NCBI RefSeq assembly: GCF_016706325.1
Contig: NZ_JADJJX010000001.1
Coordinates: forward strand, 1,426,001-1,490,000
Source: Methanothrix sp.
Lineage (GTDB): Archaea; Halobacteriota; Methanosarcinia; Methanotrichales; Methanotrichaceae
Direction: 5' to 3'
DNA length: 64,000 nucleotides
Positions 17,580 to 25,827 of the stretch are shown one piece after another. Both the position numbers and the translations under genes were made by a program. The stretch's first letter is position 1. The number at the start of each line of letters is the position of its first letter. The notes under the pieces are model-generated. The model saw only the letters and a program-made list of their open reading frames with translations, had not been told where the DNA came from and ran no database searches.

Positions 17580-17628
17580 AGGGCACATCTCGTCACAGCG
17601 CATTTATATTATGATACACGTGTGCCCT
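17580..17628 (-). promoter_or_regulatory. 8-bp inverted repeat flanking the cas operon TATA region
   Basis: AGGGCACA (17580-17587) and TGTGCCCT (17621-17628) are perfect inverted arms around an AT-rich core which on the minus strand reads ATAATATAAATG. It lies 79-127 nt upstream of the cmr1 start, so it may be the operon promoter with an operator around it. Confidence 0.4.
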
Positions 17629-18524
17629 GTGAGGCTTATCATAACAGAGATCCAATTAAGCTTGATAAATTTTCCGGATCAAAAAATGTTCGATCATCTT
17701 CTCAAATTTTCGATTAGAACTTGTTATAAGATATTATTTATATAATTATTTATATATACAATATGAAATTTAGTAACCGACAAACGAGGTTCAAAGCCTT
17801 GATTCTTAGATGTAGCATGAGCGCAGCCCTCAGAGAAAGGCACACGAAAGCGGCACCTGGTTGAGAGCCTTCAAGACCTGTGTTGGCGAATTAACCTTTT
17901 GATAAGCTCAGTTCAGAGAATCCTCATTTGAATGGAGCGCACTTGAGCGATATTGTCGTGAAAAGCAAGAGCTCTTCTAATGGCCGCCGCAAAACCATAT
18001 ATCTAGGGCGTTTCAACCTAAAAGAATGTAGAATTTGGTTAAAACTTACATTTGAATAGGTTATCTGCGTCACAGATCTCTCGGTTATGCAAAGCTCTTC
18101 CGGTCTGTTGAAGGCTGAAAAGCAATCAAGTCGAACATTAAATCATAATCAATAATCTGTATTTTCCATTCCCAAGGGCACTATCCACCATGCCCGCCTC
18201 CTTTGAGCCTCGCAGCAGGCTGGCCCATCCAGAGGAGTGAACAGCTCGAATCCACCTAAATCTCCCATCGGATGAGGTCCGGGTATAGCTCCTGTGCTGC
18301 AGGCTGTCGATCATGGAGCAATTGTGCAGAATGTGACCTGGGCGGAGTGTGAGGCGGGGAGAGGGAGGGATATATGCAGAGGATCGGGCTGTTGTTCGAT
18401 ATACAGCCGGCCCTGAAGGCCGGCGAATCTGTAGCGGGATGGCAACGGCAATCGAGCAGGAATCATTTATATCATTAGTCCCTCTGAGAAGGATCATGAG
18501 ATCCGGTGAAGAGGAGGATAATTC
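17629..18524. other. 900-bp region without a convincing gene
   Basis: No coding sequence on either strand has a credible start plus protein-like composition. It contains one CRISPR-repeat-like 36-mer (18010-18045) and a perfect GCCGGCC/GGCCGGC hairpin (18406-18424) about 100 nt before the RNB nuclease gene. Confidence 0.5.
18010..18045. repeat. Single CRISPR-repeat-like 36-mer
   Basis: The 36-nt segment begins GTTTCAACC and ends GGTTAAAAC, giving nearly perfect 9-bp inverted ends and the length of many archaeal CRISPR repeats. No second copy occurs 60-80 nt to either side. It lies about 500 nt upstream of the type III operon and might be an orphan repeat left from a lost array. Confidence 0.25.
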
Positions 18525-20015
18525 ATGAACGCCCCAGGGAAGAGGCCTGAGGCTCAGAACAGGACTGTCCTGCAGAAGGTGGCCAGAGGAATAATGCTTA
18601 TGCGGGGCCTTCAGACCGACTTCTCGCCCGAATGCCTCTCTGAGCTGGCCCGGATCAAGGGCCCGGCCTCAATTGACGGCGCCTCCCATATCCGCGACCT
18701 GAGAGGCCTGCTCTGGGCCTCCATAGATAATGATGACTCTGAGGATCTGGATCAACTCACTGTGGCCGAGCCCCTCCCCGAGGGGAAGGCCAGGATCAGA
18801 GTGGCTGTGGCTGATGTGGACAGCCTGGTCCATAAGGGCTCGGCCATCGACCGGGACGCCCAGGCCAACACCACCACCGTCTACACCGCCGCCCAGATCT
18901 TCCCCATGCTCCCCCTGAAGCTCTCCACCAACCTCACCTCCCTGAACCCCGGCCAGGACCGCCTGGCAGTGGTGGTGGACATGAGCATCGCCCCAGACGG
19001 CTCTCTGGTGGACTCGGACGTCTACCGGGCAGTGGTGCACAACCACGCCAAGCTGGCCTACAACAGCGTGGCCGCCTGGCTGGAGGGATCGGGGCCCATG
19101 CCGGATGCAGTGGGCGCAGTGGCCGGGCTGGCTGAGAACCTGCTCCTTCAGGATAGGGTGGCCCAGAGCATGAAGAGCCTCCGCCATGAGGGGGGAGCCC
19201 TCAGCCTGGAGACCATTGAGGCCCGGCCGGTCTTCAAGGGGGAGAGGATCTGCGACCTTCTGGTGGAGGAGACCAACCGGGCCAAACAGATCATCGAGGA
19301 CTTCATGATCGCTGCCAATGGAGTGACCGTCCGCTACCTGACTGAACGAGACTTCCCCTCCATTCGCAGAGTGGTGAGGGTCCCGAAGAGGTGGGACAGG
19401 ATCGTCCAGATCGCCGCCCAGAACGCCTTCAAGCTCCCCCCTAACCCCAGCTCCAGAAAGCTGGAGATATTCCTGAACATGATGAAAAAGAAAGATCCTC
19501 TCAGATTTCCCGATCTCTCCCTGGCGATAATCAAGCTGCTGGGAAATGGCGAGTACGTGGCTGAACGGCCCGGAGAGGAGCCCACCGGCCACTTCGGCCT
19601 GGCGGTCAAGGACTATGCCCATTCCACCGCCCCCAACCGCCGCTACCCCGATCTTATCACCCAGAGGCTGCTCAAGGCGGCCATTGAGAGGAGGCCCCTG
19701 CCCTACAAGATGGATGAGCTGGACCGCCTGGCCGATCACTGCACCAGAAAAGAGGATACTGTGGTCAAGGTGGAGAGGCAGGTGAGCAAGTCCGCTGCCG
19801 CCCTTCTGCTGGAGCCCCGGATCGGAGAGAGGTTCTCCGCCATGGTCACCGGCTCAGCAGAGAAGGGCACCTGGGTGCGGCTGCTGGAGATTCCAGTGGA
19901 AGGGATGCTGAAGAGCGGAAGAAAAGGGATCGATGTGGGAGATGAGATCACTGTGGAGCTGGTCTCAGTGGATGTGAGCCTCGGGTTCATCGACTTCAAG
20001 CGGGTGGATGGATAA
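18525..20015 (+). CDS. RNB-family exoribonuclease (RNase II/R-like)
   Basis: The RNB catalytic segment SIDNDDSEDLDQLT (about residues 66-80) supplies the Asp cluster that binds Mg2+, and HSTAPNRRYPDLITQRLL near residue 365 is the conserved RNA-channel motif. A C-terminal S1-like barrel (ERFSAMVTGSAEKGTWVRLL…) follows. At 496 residues it lacks the N-terminal cold-shock domains of bacterial RNase R. It should degrade single-stranded RNA 3' to 5' in the cytoplasm. GAGGAGG sets the ATG. GC-rich codon use marks it as a core gene. Confidence 0.9.
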   Translation: MNAPGKRPEAQNRTVLQKVARGIMLMRGLQTDFSPECLSELARIKGPASIDGASHIRDLRGLLWASIDNDDSEDLDQLTVAEPLPEGKARIRVAVADVDSLVHKGSAIDRDAQANTTTVYTAAQIFPMLPLKLSTNLTSLNPGQDRLAVVVDMSIAPDGSLVDSDVYRAVVHNHAKLAYNSVAAWLEGSGPMPDAVGAVAGLAENLLLQDRVAQSMKSLRHEGGALSLETIEARPVFKGERICDLLVEETNRAKQIIEDFMIAANGVTVRYLTERDFPSIRRVVRVPKRWDRIVQIAAQNAFKLPPNPSSRKLEIFLNMMKKKDPLRFPDLSLAIIKLLGNGEYVAERPGEEPTGHFGLAVKDYAHSTAPNRRYPDLITQRLLKAAIERRPLPYKMDELDRLADHCTRKEDTVVKVERQVSKSAAALLLEPRIGERFSAMVTGSAEKGTWVRLLEIPVEGMLKSGRKGIDVGDEITVELVSVDVSLGFIDFKRVDG

Positions 20016-20041
20016 AAGGGGAATATCCGCTGCCGCCGGAC

Positions 20042-20371
20042 CTACTCCCCCACAGCAACCCTCAATGAATCTGCCCTGGTTGGCATGCTCTCAGGATAGA
20101 TCAGCTTCAGAAGCTCCCGGTTGAATCTGCTCGCTCCCGTATGGGCATCGTATATGCCATACAGCCAGGGAAGGATGAGCCAGGCGAGGAGCAGGATCAG
20201 GATGCCTTTTAAATATGACCCTTGATATATCTGACCGCCACCGGGGATGAAGATGCTGATGAGGGTGATCAGGCCAACCTTCTTTTTCATCACCTCGTAG
20301 AGCAGGATCCTCTCGCCCTGATCCATGGACAGGGCAGCATCGCTGATTCTCGTCCGATCAGTCTCGTCCAT
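20042..20371 (-). CDS. Small TM2-like membrane protein
   Basis: The likely start is the ATG at 20371 (GGTGATG upstream), giving 109 residues; a longer frame runs to 20428. Two hydrophobic segments flank a short polar turn: LITLISIFIPGGGQIYQGSY and LKGILILLLAWLILPWLYGIYDA, matching TM2-domain proteins with a G-x-G-Q-x-Y motif. Function unknown; convergent with the RNB nuclease, 26 nt apart. Confidence 0.7.
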   Translation of the reverse strand: MDETDRTRISDAALSMDQGERILLYEVMKKKVGLITLISIFIPGGGQIYQGSYLKGILILLLAWLILPWLYGIYDAHTGASRFNRELLKLIYPESMPTRADSLRVAVGE

Positions 20372-20540
20372 GCTATCATCACCATCAATTTGATAGCATC
20401 TAAAGATAGATATTCTTGTCCCTAGCATATAGCTCTCTATGTGGCCAGGGCTTTCAGTTGAATCCAGAATTCACGCTTTGTTCCAGTCATTTCCCGGCTT
20501 GTGCCATATCAATTCAAATAGGACGGAGGCCATAGACGGC

Positions 20541-20566
20541 CTATAAGGCCCTGAGAGCTAAGGGCC
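20541..20566 (+). promoter_or_regulatory. Promoter-proximal inverted repeat before hsp20
   Basis: CTATAAGG (TATA-like, 20541-20548) runs into the stem GGCCCT/AGGGCC (20547-20552 and 20561-20566), about 72 nt before the hsp20 ATG. A repressor could bind here, but no known heat-shock operator is matched. Confidence 0.35.
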
Positions 20567-20637
20567 GTTCTTGGCTGGATAAAACCGTCTTTGAAGGCCG
20601 CCATTGCGCAGCATCAATTTAGAAAGGTGAGATAGAT

Positions 20638-21219
20638 ATGCCAACAAGACGACCATCGATATTTGATATATTTGAGAATTTTTTGAAAGGCAACCCATTT
20701 GGATGGGACAGAGACCCAGAGGACTGGCTGCAGGATCCATTCAAGGCCATGATCAAGAGGTTTGAGGAGTCTACGCCCTCTGAGTTCAAAGATCTGGTTC
20801 GAGAGGAGGAGACACCGACCGGTACAATCCGCAGGTACGGTCCCTTTGTCTATGGATTCAGCTATACCGCCGAGCCGGGAAAGGAGCCTGTATTTCAGGA
20901 GTTCGGCAACATCCGCCCTTCCAGCCGGGGAATCCTGCCCAGCCAGGGGCGAGAGCCATTGGTGGATGTGATGTCTGAGAAGGACAAGTTTAAGATATTT
21001 GTTGAGCTGCCCGGTGTGGATAAGGATGAGGTTAAGCTGAATGTGGCAGAGGATAGCATTGAGATCCAGACCAATGATGAAAAAAAGTTCTATAAATTTA
21101 TCGATCTTGATGAGACGGTTGACGTAGACAGCACCAAAGCATCCTATAAAAATGGAATTCTGACGATAGAACTGGATAAAAAATTAAAGAGAACTGGCAA
21201 AGAAGTGAAAATCGATTGA
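20638..21219 (+). CDS. Hsp20/alpha-crystallin small heat-shock protein
   Basis: The alpha-crystallin domain is in the last 90 residues: LVDVMSEKDKFKIFVELPGVDKDEVKLN, then ASYKNGILTIELDK, the beta8-beta9 signature. The N-terminal 100 residues include FGWDRDPEDWLQDPF, a variable oligomerisation arm that is longer than in many archaeal sHsps. Holds unfolding proteins without ATP. AAAGGTGAG precedes the ATG. The next gene, 23 nt later, is a second Hsp20-like protein, and they probably share a transcript. Confidence 0.9.
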   Translation: MPTRRPSIFDIFENFLKGNPFGWDRDPEDWLQDPFKAMIKRFEESTPSEFKDLVREEETPTGTIRRYGPFVYGFSYTAEPGKEPVFQEFGNIRPSSRGILPSQGREPLVDVMSEKDKFKIFVELPGVDKDEVKLNVAEDSIEIQTNDEKKFYKFIDLDETVDVDSTKASYKNGILTIELDKKLKRTGKEVKID

Positions 21220-21242
21220 GCATTTATTGAGAGGGCGAATTC

Positions 21243-21539
21243 ATGACCGAGAAGGTAATAGCTCCACAGGTTTGTCTCTTCAGTGATGAGAACCTTGAGA
21301 CGATGAACATCCAGATCGAGATTCCAGGCGTGGATAAGGAGAACATCAATCTGCATTTCTATGAAGACGGATTCTATGTGGTGGCCAGGGGGGAGGGCAC
21401 CAAATATATGGCCTCTTACTCTCTGATCTTCCCAGTAGAGCCCGAGAAGGCCATCGCCAGTTATGCGAATGGACTTCTTACAGTCAATGTGCCGTATAAA
21501 AAGCCATTTCAGCCCGGGGTAAAGGTGAAGATCGACTAG
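21243..21539 (+). CDS. Short Hsp20-like protein
   Basis: 98 residues containing almost only the alpha-crystallin core: MNIQIEIPGVDKENINLHFYEDGF and ASYANGLLTVNVPYKKP. The N-terminal arm is missing, so it may co-assemble with the larger Hsp20 encoded just upstream rather than form its own oligomer. GAGGGCG lies before the ATG. Confidence 0.85.
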   Translation: MTEKVIAPQVCLFSDENLETMNIQIEIPGVDKENINLHFYEDGFYVVARGEGTKYMASYSLIFPVEPEKAIASYANGLLTVNVPYKKPFQPGVKVKID

Positions 21540-21570
21540 CTTTGGCTGCAGAACTATACGACGACCGGGG

Positions 21571-21681
21571 ACATGACGATCGGGGACATGACGATCGGGG
21601 ACATGACGATCGGGGACATGACGATCGGGGACATGACGATCGGGGACATGACGATCGGGGACATGACGATCGAGGACATAA
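21571..21681 (+). repeat. 15-bp tandem repeat, about seven copies
   Basis: Seven consecutive units of ACATGACGATCGGGG (the last one CGAGG) start at 21571, with degenerate half-units at each end. Each unit contains the palindrome CGATCG. It lies just after the second hsp20 gene. Two plus-strand frames stay open only because the unit contains no stop in them, so reading frames here are not evidence of a protein. Confidence 0.9.
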
Positions 21682-21957
21682 CGGAACAGGGGCAAGAGGG
21701 CGATTGGAATCTGTCTGGGATGTGGAAAACCTTTCAAAATAGAGGAAGCGGAGGGCGGATGGTCTGTCTGCTGCGAGGATGTATGTATCAACCCTGCTGT
21801 CATGCCCACTGGAGAGAGGCTGCTGGCTGATCAAGCCACAAAGCTGCATGTGGATGAAAGCATGCAGGAGATGAAAAGAGCGGACTACATCAAAAGGCAT
21901 GGCTTTGATACCGAGCCAGTGATGCAGCAGTCAACAGGCGGCGGGAGGACCCGGTGA
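21682..21957 (+). pseudogene. Possible broken Cys-rich small protein gene
   Basis: After a TAA in the last repeat unit, the frame reads CLGCGKPFKIEEAEGG, then WSVCCEDVCINPAVMPTGER and a charged helical end (MQEMKRADYIKRHGFDTEPV) before TGA at 21955-21957. The CxxC...CCxxxC spacing suggests a zinc ribbon and the composition looks like real protein. There is no ATG, GTG or TTG before the Cys region. The tandem repeat may have displaced the 5' end, or an unusual start is used. Confidence 0.4.
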
Positions 21958-22096
21958 TAGATGGGCATCCTCTCAGGACAAGAGCCCGGATGGGGTTGAG
22001 GGGTCGAGGAATTGATCAGAAGGCTGAGCGTTAAGAGGGCCTGATGCTGATGGGCAATAGATCGTAGGCATGAACTCTTTCAGGAGGACGATAGAT

Positions 22097-22318
22097 ATGG
22101 AATGCTGTGATATAGTGAGAAATTTTCTTGAAGGCAGGAAAGGAAAAGAGATAAGGGTGCTCGTGGAGGGAGGCGGGTTTCATCCAATAGCTGGAAAACT
22201 TGCTGATTTCAATGATTCCACTCTGATGATCGAGCAGAAGGGAGGAGTGCGATATCTGATTGACATCGATTATGTGATCAGCGTCGCAGATGCGGAGGGG
22301 GCTGAAGGGGCTGAATAG
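22097..22318 (+). CDS. Small LSM-like protein of unknown function
   Basis: AGGAGG at 22082-22087 selects the ATG at 22097, not the earlier one at 22070. The 73-residue product has a beta-rich core (KEIRVLVEGGGFHPIAGKLADF, then STLMIEQKGGVRYLIDIDYVISV) reminiscent of the five-strand Sm-like barrel, with short acidic tail EGAEGAE. RNA binding is only suggested by this resemblance. Confidence 0.65.
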   Translation: MECCDIVRNFLEGRKGKEIRVLVEGGGFHPIAGKLADFNDSTLMIEQKGGVRYLIDIDYVISVADAEGAEGAE

Positions 22319-22455
22319 AGAGGGGAAATAGCCTCCAAAGGCCTGGCCCAACTGCTCCGCCTTATCTGTGTTAGCAGCCCTGTAAGGGGGTGTGAGATCT
22401 AAATCAGGAGGGCTTTCACAGGGGGCATGAGGCGATCCCTGAGGATGTGAGATAT

Positions 22456-23784
22456 ATGATCGATAAATTCAGGCTGATCATCATGGCAATGATCCTGTTA
22501 TTGCCCGCGGGATTATCAGCAGACATAGATACAACGGATAGAACGGTGGAGGCGGGGGAGTCCTCCCTTAAGCCAGTGGTCGGCCTGGAGCTGATAGCAG
22601 AGGGACTGGTGGCGCCTATGGGATTTGTGAGCGCAGGAGATGGGAGGATGTTCATCGTTGAGCAGACCGGACTGATAAGGGTGATGCAGGCCGATGGCAC
22701 AATTCTCAAGGAGCCCTTTTTTGACATTGGCGGCAGAATGGTTCCAATCTCCTCCAGATATGATGAACGCGGCCTTCTGAGCCTCTCCTTCCACCCTCAA
22801 TTCTCTGAAAATGGACGGCTCTTTGTCATGTACAGTGCACCCCCAAGAGAGAGTGCACCGGAGGGCTGGGATTGCACCAATCGCATATCCGAGTTCAGAG
22901 TCTCCCAGGAGGACCCAGATAAGGTGGACATGAGCTCCGAGAGGGTCCTGATTGAGGTTGATAAGCCTCAAGGGAACCACAACGGGGGCGGCATTGCCTT
23001 CGGCCCGGATGGGTATCTCTATATACCCCTGGGCGATGGCGGCGGAGCAGACGATACGGGAATGGGGCATGCACCGGAGGGCAATGGCCAGAATACCCAG
23101 ACCTTCCTGGGCAAGATCCTGCGCATAGATGTGGACCACCAGGATGACGGCCTGCCTTATGGTATTCCATCAGACAATCCTTTCCGGGAGGATGAGGATA
23201 CTCTCCCCGAGATCTGGGCATTGGGATTCAGGAATCCCTGGGCGATGAGCTTCGACAGAGGAGGGGAGCATGATTTGTTCGTCTCTGATGCCGGGCAGGA
23301 CCTCTGGGAGGAGGTTGATCTTGTAGTCCGGGGGGGCAATTATGGCTGGCGCATCCGTGAGGGCACTCATTGCTTTGATCCCCAGAGCCCTGCTGAATCG
23401 CCCTCCAGCTGCCCGGAGAAAGGGCCTCGAGGCGAGCCGCTGATCGATCCGGTCATCGAGTATGGGCATGACCTGGGCACAGTGGTGGTTGGGGGTTATA
23501 TCTACCGCGGCACAGCCATGCCCGAACTGGAAGGGGAGTATATCTTCGCCGACTGGTCCAATGACTTTGGGAAGGGAAATGGGACACTGCTCGTAGCCAC
23601 CCCCTCAGCAGAGGGATTGTGGATGTGGGAAGAGCTGGTGGTAGCTGGCCGCCCCGGCGGCCGGATCGGCGCCTTCATCCGCGGCTTCGGGCAGGATGAT
23701 GAGGGCGAGATCTATGTCCTCACTTCCAGTGAGATGGGGCCGGCGAATGAGACGGCAAAGATATTCAAGCTGATCCCTCCCTGA
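22456..23784 (+). CDS. Secreted glucose/sorbosone-dehydrogenase-like beta-propeller
   Basis: Signal peptide (LIIMAMILLLPAGLSA) then the soluble PQQ-sugar-dehydrogenase fold: ERGLLSLSFHPQF, NHNGGGIAFGPDGYLYIPLGDGG, TFLGKILRIDVD, EIWALGFRNPWAMSFD and GGNYGWRIREG, all blade signatures of the family. Length is typical. ATG at 22456 is preferred (GAGG 11 nt upstream); GTG at 22447 is an alternative. Homologues oxidise sugars with PQQ, but a strict anaerobe is unlikely to make PQQ, so the true ligand is open. Predicted to act outside the membrane. Confidence 0.85.
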   Translation: MIDKFRLIIMAMILLLPAGLSADIDTTDRTVEAGESSLKPVVGLELIAEGLVAPMGFVSAGDGRMFIVEQTGLIRVMQADGTILKEPFFDIGGRMVPISSRYDERGLLSLSFHPQFSENGRLFVMYSAPPRESAPEGWDCTNRISEFRVSQEDPDKVDMSSERVLIEVDKPQGNHNGGGIAFGPDGYLYIPLGDGGGADDTGMGHAPEGNGQNTQTFLGKILRIDVDHQDDGLPYGIPSDNPFREDEDTLPEIWALGFRNPWAMSFDRGGEHDLFVSDAGQDLWEEVDLVVRGGNYGWRIREGTHCFDPQSPAESPSSCPEKGPRGEPLIDPVIEYGHDLGTVVVGGYIYRGTAMPELEGEYIFADWSNDFGKGNGTLLVATPSAEGLWMWEELVVAGRPGGRIGAFIRGFGQDDEGEIYVLTSSEMGPANETAKIFKLIPP

Positions 23785-23838
23785 AGGGGCCGTTTCCCAT
23801 CTGGGACGGCTGCTCCTCTCCTCCCTGTGCCCGCGGCC

Positions 23839-23878
23839 CTCTGTGGTGAGATCAGAATGCACGGGCATCACCACAGAG
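23839..23878. other. 11-bp inverted repeat hairpin
   Basis: CTCTGTGGTGA (23839-23849) pairs perfectly with TCACCACAGAG (23868-23878) around an 18-nt loop. It lies 55 nt after the sugar-dehydrogenase-like gene, so it may help end its transcript, and it directly precedes a second hairpin. Confidence 0.55.
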
Positions 23879-23890
23879 AGACCAAGGCAC

Positions 23891-23934
23891 GGATTCTCTG
23901 CAGTATATCGCCCGCACAATTTGGCAGAGAATCC
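23891..23934. repeat. Dispersed hairpin element, copy 1
   Basis: GGATTCTCTGC and GCAGAGAATCC are perfect 11-bp arms around a 22-nt loop with the core CGCCCGCACAATTTG. The same loop, in the same 22-nt length, recurs at 46476-46517 (minus) and 53080-53101 (plus). Confidence 0.6.
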
Positions 23935-24108
23935 AAGAAGACATAAGGGATCGGAAGGACAGGAGGGATCGGAAAGGACATAAGGGATCAGAGACTCCCC
24001 CAAATCAATCCCCCAGGGATTGCACAGCAGTGCTGCTTATCGCAACCTTCATATAGAAGTTTAAACACGGAATATCACGCTTTGATCTAATGCAACGGAG
24101 GAGATTAA

Positions 24109-25746
24109 ATGGCAGCAGGACAACTGGGCGGACAGCCCATAATTATTCTCAAAGAGGGCAGCCAGAGAACGGCTGGTCGTGAGGCACAGAGGTCGAACAT
24201 CATGGCCGCCAAGGCAGTCGCAGGTGCTGTGAGAACCACCCTGGGACCCAAAGGCATGGATAAGATGATGGTCGACAACCTGGGGGATGTGGTAATAACC
24301 AATGATGGTGTCACTATCCTCAAAGAGATGGACATCGAGCACCCCGCCGCCAAGATGATGGTGGAGATCGCCAAGACCCAGGATGCCGAGGTCGGGGATG
24401 GCACAACCACTGCTGTGGTCCTGGCAGGAGAGCTTCTCAAGCAGGCAGAGGGCCTGCTGGACCAGGAGATCCATCCCACAGTCATCACTGCCGGATACAG
24501 GGCGGCAGCAGACAAATCCATGGAGATCCTGAAGACCATCTCCACCAGCGTCTCAGTCGATGACGCTGAATTTTTGAAGAAGATCGCCGTCACCTCCATG
24601 ACCGGCAAGGGCTCAGGGACAGCGAGAGAGAGCCTGGCGGCCTTGGCGGTGCAAGCTGTGAAGTCGGTGGTGGATGAGGATGGCTCAGTGGACACAGACA
24701 ACATCACTGTGGAGAAGAAGGTAGGAGGAGGGATAACCGACTCCGAGCTGGTACATGGAATGGTCATCGACAAGGATCGACTCCACCCCAATATGCCAAA
24801 GAAGGTGACCGGGGCCAAGATCGCCCTGCTCAATGCCGCCATAGAGATAGAGAAGACCGAGGTCGATGCCAAGATAGAGATCACATCGCCCGATCAGTTG
24901 CAGGCCTTCCTCGATCAGGAGGAGAGCATGCTCAAGGGCATGGTGGACAATATCATCAAGACCGGCGCCAATGTCGTATTCTGCCAGAAGGGCATCGACG
25001 ATCTGGCACAGCACTTCCTGGCCAAAGAGGGGATCTACACTGTGCGCCGGGTGAAGAAGAGCGACATGGAGAAGCTGGCCCGCGCCACTGGGGGCAGGGT
25101 TGTCACCAGCATCCACGACCTGACTGAGAAGGATCTGGGGAAGGCAGGCCTGGTGGAGGAGAGAAAGATAGGCGACGAGAAGATGACCTTCGTTGAGGAG
25201 TGCGAGAACCCCAAGTCGGTCTCCATCATCCTCAGAGGCGGAACTGAGCATGTGGTGGATGAGCTGAACCGGGCGATGGAGGATGCCCTGCGGGTAGTGG
25301 CGGTGGTAGTAGAGGACAAGATGCTCGTTCCCGGCGGCGGCGCCCCCGAGGTAGAGCTGGCCCTCCGCCTCCGGGAGTATGCAGCAACAGTCGGAGGCAG
25401 AGAGCAGCTGGCCATTGAGGCCTTCGCCGACTCCATGGAGGCCATACCCAAGACCCTGGCCGAGAACGCCGGTCTGGATCAGATAGACTCCCTGGTTGCC
25501 CTGCGCAGCCAGCATGAGAAGGGTATCAAGAGCTCCGGACTGGACATGGACACCGGCGTTCCTGTGGACATGATGACGCTGGGCGTAGTTGAGCCCCTGC
25601 GGGTCAAGACCCAGGCCATCAACTCTGCTGCTGAGGCGGCAGTCATGATCCTGAGGATCGATGATGTCATCGCCTCCAAGGCCGGCGGGCCGGCGGGCGG
25701 ACCGGGAGGAATGCCCGGCGGAATGGGCGGAGAGGACTTCGAATAG
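24109..25746 (+). CDS. ths: Thermosome subunit (group II chaperonin)
   Basis: Full-length 545 residues with GPKGMDKMMVD, GDGTTTAVVLAGELL (ATP hydrolysis), and GGGAPEVELALRLREYA, all chaperonin signatures, and a Gly/Met-rich tail (GGPGGMPGGMGGEDFE). Eight or nine subunits per ring fold cytosolic proteins using ATP and a built-in lid. GGAGGAG precedes the ATG. A TATA-like TTTAAAC about 45 nt upstream is likely the promoter. Confidence 0.97.
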   Translation: MAAGQLGGQPIIILKEGSQRTAGREAQRSNIMAAKAVAGAVRTTLGPKGMDKMMVDNLGDVVITNDGVTILKEMDIEHPAAKMMVEIAKTQDAEVGDGTTTAVVLAGELLKQAEGLLDQEIHPTVITAGYRAAADKSMEILKTISTSVSVDDAEFLKKIAVTSMTGKGSGTARESLAALAVQAVKSVVDEDGSVDTDNITVEKKVGGGITDSELVHGMVIDKDRLHPNMPKKVTGAKIALLNAAIEIEKTEVDAKIEITSPDQLQAFLDQEESMLKGMVDNIIKTGANVVFCQKGIDDLAQHFLAKEGIYTVRRVKKSDMEKLARATGGRVVTSIHDLTEKDLGKAGLVEERKIGDEKMTFVEECENPKSVSIILRGGTEHVVDELNRAMEDALRVVAVVVEDKMLVPGGGAPEVELALRLREYAATVGGREQLAIEAFADSMEAIPKTLAENAGLDQIDSLVALRSQHEKGIKSSGLDMDTGVPVDMMTLGVVEPLRVKTQAINSAAEAAVMILRIDDVIASKAGGPAGGPGGMPGGMGGEDFE

Positions 25747-25827
25747 ATCTCTCCCATCATCCTTTTTTTCCCTATTGCCAGACATAAAGGCAAAAGTGTT
25801 ATCTTCTTGTTGAACTCATCTACTGCG

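Noticed and set aside
17761..17880. Possible tRNA T-arm (GAGGTTCAAAGCC)
   Set aside because: No acceptor stem, anticodon arm or CCA-proximal pairing could be built around it. No tRNA or rRNA was found in the window.
18138..18497. 119-aa minus-strand ORF before the RNB gene
   Set aside because: No ribosome site and Arg/Ser-rich composition; it covers the promoter hairpin of the RNB gene.
18669..19739. 356-aa minus-strand ORF
   Set aside because: Antisense to the RNB nuclease; GC-rich shadow with His/Gly/Val composition.
21542..21830. Proteins MTIGDMTIGD... or DDRGHDDRGH... from the 15-bp repeat
   Set aside because: Both frames are open only because the repeat lacks stops; no support for translation.
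24685..25785. 366-aa minus-strand ORF
   Set aside because: Antisense to the thermosome gene, no domain pattern.
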